DNA of 6,450 nt from Gammaproteobacteria bacterium. GTDB taxonomy: Bacteria; Pseudomonadota; Gammaproteobacteria; Steroidobacterales; SZUA-146. The position numbers were made by a program, and so were the translations under genes. The stretch spans positions 1 through 6,450 of the forward strand of contig JABDLQ010000246.1 of assembly GCA_013002925.1 (NCBI GenBank). Direction: 5' to 3'. The notes beneath the pieces are model-generated. The model saw only the letters and a program-made list of their open reading frames with translations. It ran no database searches and was not told the origin of the DNA. The number at the start of each line of letters is the position of its first letter. Within the stretch, counting starts at the first letter, position 1. This document shows, one piece after another, positions 5,437 through 6,450 of this stretch.

Positions 5437-6158
5437 ATGAATCTTCGATATTGACGCTGGTCATGGAGGCAAGCTGGGTCGTCAAGTTTGTTCTGTTACT
5501 GCTGTTACTCGCCTCGGTCGCATCCTGGGCGATCATTTTGCAAAAAAGCCGGGTGCTGCGAAACGCCCGGGAGATCTCTGATGATTTTGAGACCACGTTC
5601 TGGTCCGGAAGTGACCTGACAACGCTTCATCAGCGGATCACCGGTCTGACCCGCAGCACTCAGGCAATGGAGTCGATTTTCAAGGCCGGATTTGGTGAAT
5701 TCACGCGCTTGCGCGGTGAAGCCGGTGTGACTCCCGTGCAGATCGTGGAAGGCAGTCAGCGCGCCATGCGTGTGTCGCAGGCCAAGGAAATAGATCGCCT
5801 TGAGCATAACCTGGCCACGCTGGCGACGGTGGGCTCGACCAGTCCGTACGTCGGATTGTTTGGCACGGTGTGGGGCATTATGAATGCCTTTCAGGGTCTG
5901 GGGTCGATCAAAAATCCAACGCTGCAACTGGTGGCACCGGGTATTTCGGAGGCCCTGGTTGCCACCGCGATGGGCTTGTTTGCAGCGATTCCGGCAGTCA
6001 TAGCCTACAACCGCTATGCCGATCAGGTGGATCGACTCGAAAGCCGTTTTGATACGTTCATGGAAGAGTTTTCCAGTATTTTGCAACGTTACTCAAAGAT
6101 GCCCCGGGGTACTCAAGGCACCGGGCAAAGTCAAAGCAAAGGCCAGAGCAATGGCTAG
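5433..6158 (+). CDS. tolQ: TolQ, inner-membrane proton-channel subunit of Tol-Pal
   Basis: TolQ with TolR forms the inner-membrane stator that uses the proton gradient to energise TolA, keeping the outer membrane attached during division; it is a paralogue of ExbB and MotA. Seen: 241 residues, slightly longer than E. coli TolQ. Membrane helices lie at about 16-36 (VVKFVLLLLLLASVASWAIIL), 128-150 (ending SPYVGLFGTVWGIM) and 165-191 (APGISEALVATAMGLFAAIPAVIA). FWSG at 56-59 and the cytoplasmic EGSQRAMR (106-113) are typical. T145 and T178 coincide with the threonines studied as part of the E. coli ion path. The final 19 residues are a G, Q and S rich tail, probably disordered. AGAGG precedes the start, which overlaps the ybgC stop by 4 bases; the end overlaps tolR by 8. 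Choice over ExbB rests on the ybgC and tolR context and the SPYVGLFGTVWGIM wording. Confidence 0.96.
   Translation: MNESSILTLVMEASWVVKFVLLLLLLASVASWAIILQKSRVLRNAREISDDFETTFWSGSDLTTLHQRITGLTRSTQAMESIFKAGFGEFTRLRGEAGVTPVQIVEGSQRAMRVSQAKEIDRLEHNLATLATVGSTSPYVGLFGTVWGIMNAFQGLGSIKNPTLQLVAPGISEALVATAMGLFAAIPAVIAYNRYADQVDRLESRFDTFMEEFSSILQRYSKMPRGTQGTGQSQSKGQSNG
6138..6142 (+). promoter_or_regulatory. ribosome binding site of tolR inside the tolQ tail
   Basis: AAAGG with an 8-base spacer before the tolR ATG at 6151. It lies in the repetitive CAAAG stretch (6125-6141) that encodes the glutamine, serine and lysine rich tail of TolQ, so the low-complexity tail also serves as the tolR initiation region. 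Confidence 0.5.
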
Positions 6159-6450
6159 AGTCAGCAAACGCCGGGTCATGAGCGATATCAATGTGGTGCC
6201 GTATATCGATGTGATGCTGGTGCTGCTCATCATTTTTATGGTGACCGCACCATTGCTTACGCAGGGCATCGAAGTCGAGCTTCCGGCAGCCGATGCTGCG
6301 CCAATTGATGAAGCACTATTGCAGGACAAAGATCCCCTGATTCTGACAGTGAATGCTGCCGGCGACTATTTTTTGAGTATCGGAGCCGACGAAGAACTAT
6401 CAATTTCGGAAGCTGAAGTGATCCGCCGGGCGCAAGTTGCCATACGGGCG
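6151..6450 (+). CDS. tolR: TolR, N-terminal part (cut by right edge)
   Basis: TolR is the single-span partner of TolQ; its membrane aspartate takes part in proton transfer and its periplasmic domain binds the cell wall. Seen: 100 codons, open to the edge, of a protein usually about 140 residues. A short basic cytoplasmic start (MARVSKRRVMS) leads to INVVPYIDVMLVLLIIFMVTAP, residues 13-34, a single membrane helix with D20, the equivalent of E. coli TolR D23. TQGIEVELP (36-44) follows, as in ExbD/TolR proteins, and the start of the periplasmic domain contains LILTVNAAGDYFL. The gene overlaps tolQ by 8 bases in another frame. tolA, tolB and pal would be expected downstream, outside the window. 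Confidence 0.95.
   Translation, partial: MARVSKRRVMSDINVVPYIDVMLVLLIIFMVTAPLLTQGIEVELPAADAAPIDEALLQDKDPLILTVNAAGDYFLSIGADEELSISEAEVIRRAQVAIRA

Noticed and set aside
5505..6086. A 193-codon minus-strand frame inside tolQ
   Set aside because: It is fully antisense to clearly conserved TolQ sequence and looks like no known protein.

Overview
The window looks like ordinary chromosomal DNA of a gammaproteobacterium. Three things point there: the gene order yebC-ruvC-ruvA-ruvB-ybgC-tolQ-tolR, which is typical of that class; a RelA whose hydrolase motif is lost, as expected where RelA and SpoT are separate proteins; and an outer-membrane protein of the YfaZ type. The genus cannot be named from the sequence. 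I found no mobile element, CRISPR array, tRNA or rRNA, and no stretch over 300 bases without a gene.

Layout. Bases 1-1109 (minus strand) hold the N-terminal half of relA, which runs off the left edge. Its reading frame is open to the window edge and is easy to miss because neither an ATG start nor the stop is present. A 141-base divergent intergenic region (1110-1250) separates it from a plus-strand gene for a secreted beta-barrel protein of the YfaZ family (1251-1907). After a 47-base gap comes a compact cluster: yebC (1955-2707), ruvC (2714-3274), ruvA (3271-3861) and ruvB (best start 3907, end 4959). An AT-rich 63-base gap then leads to the first tol-pal genes: ybgC (5023-5436), tolQ (5433-6158) and tolR (from 6151, cut by the right edge).

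How the genes work together. RuvA and RuvB form the Holliday-junction branch-migration motor and RuvC cuts the junction, so ruvCAB is one recombination-repair unit. YebC is a widespread partner of this locus with a regulatory or ribosome-related role. YbgC (acyl-CoA thioesterase), TolQ and TolR begin the cell-envelope Tol-Pal operon, in which TolQ-TolR form the proton-driven stator that energises TolA during outer-membrane constriction. RelA makes the alarmone (p)ppGpp during amino-acid starvation and is transcribed away from the rest. Start/stop overlaps at ruvC/ruvA, ybgC/tolQ and tolQ/tolR suggest translational coupling inside two transcription units, with a probable new promoter in the AT-rich gap before ybgC.

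I did not see a new biological system. The points worth a second look are small: an altered acidic pin in RuvA, a hairpin and direct repeat with no clear ribosome binding site in front of ybgC, a changed residue next to the YbgC catalytic aspartate, and uncertain start codons for ruvC and relA.
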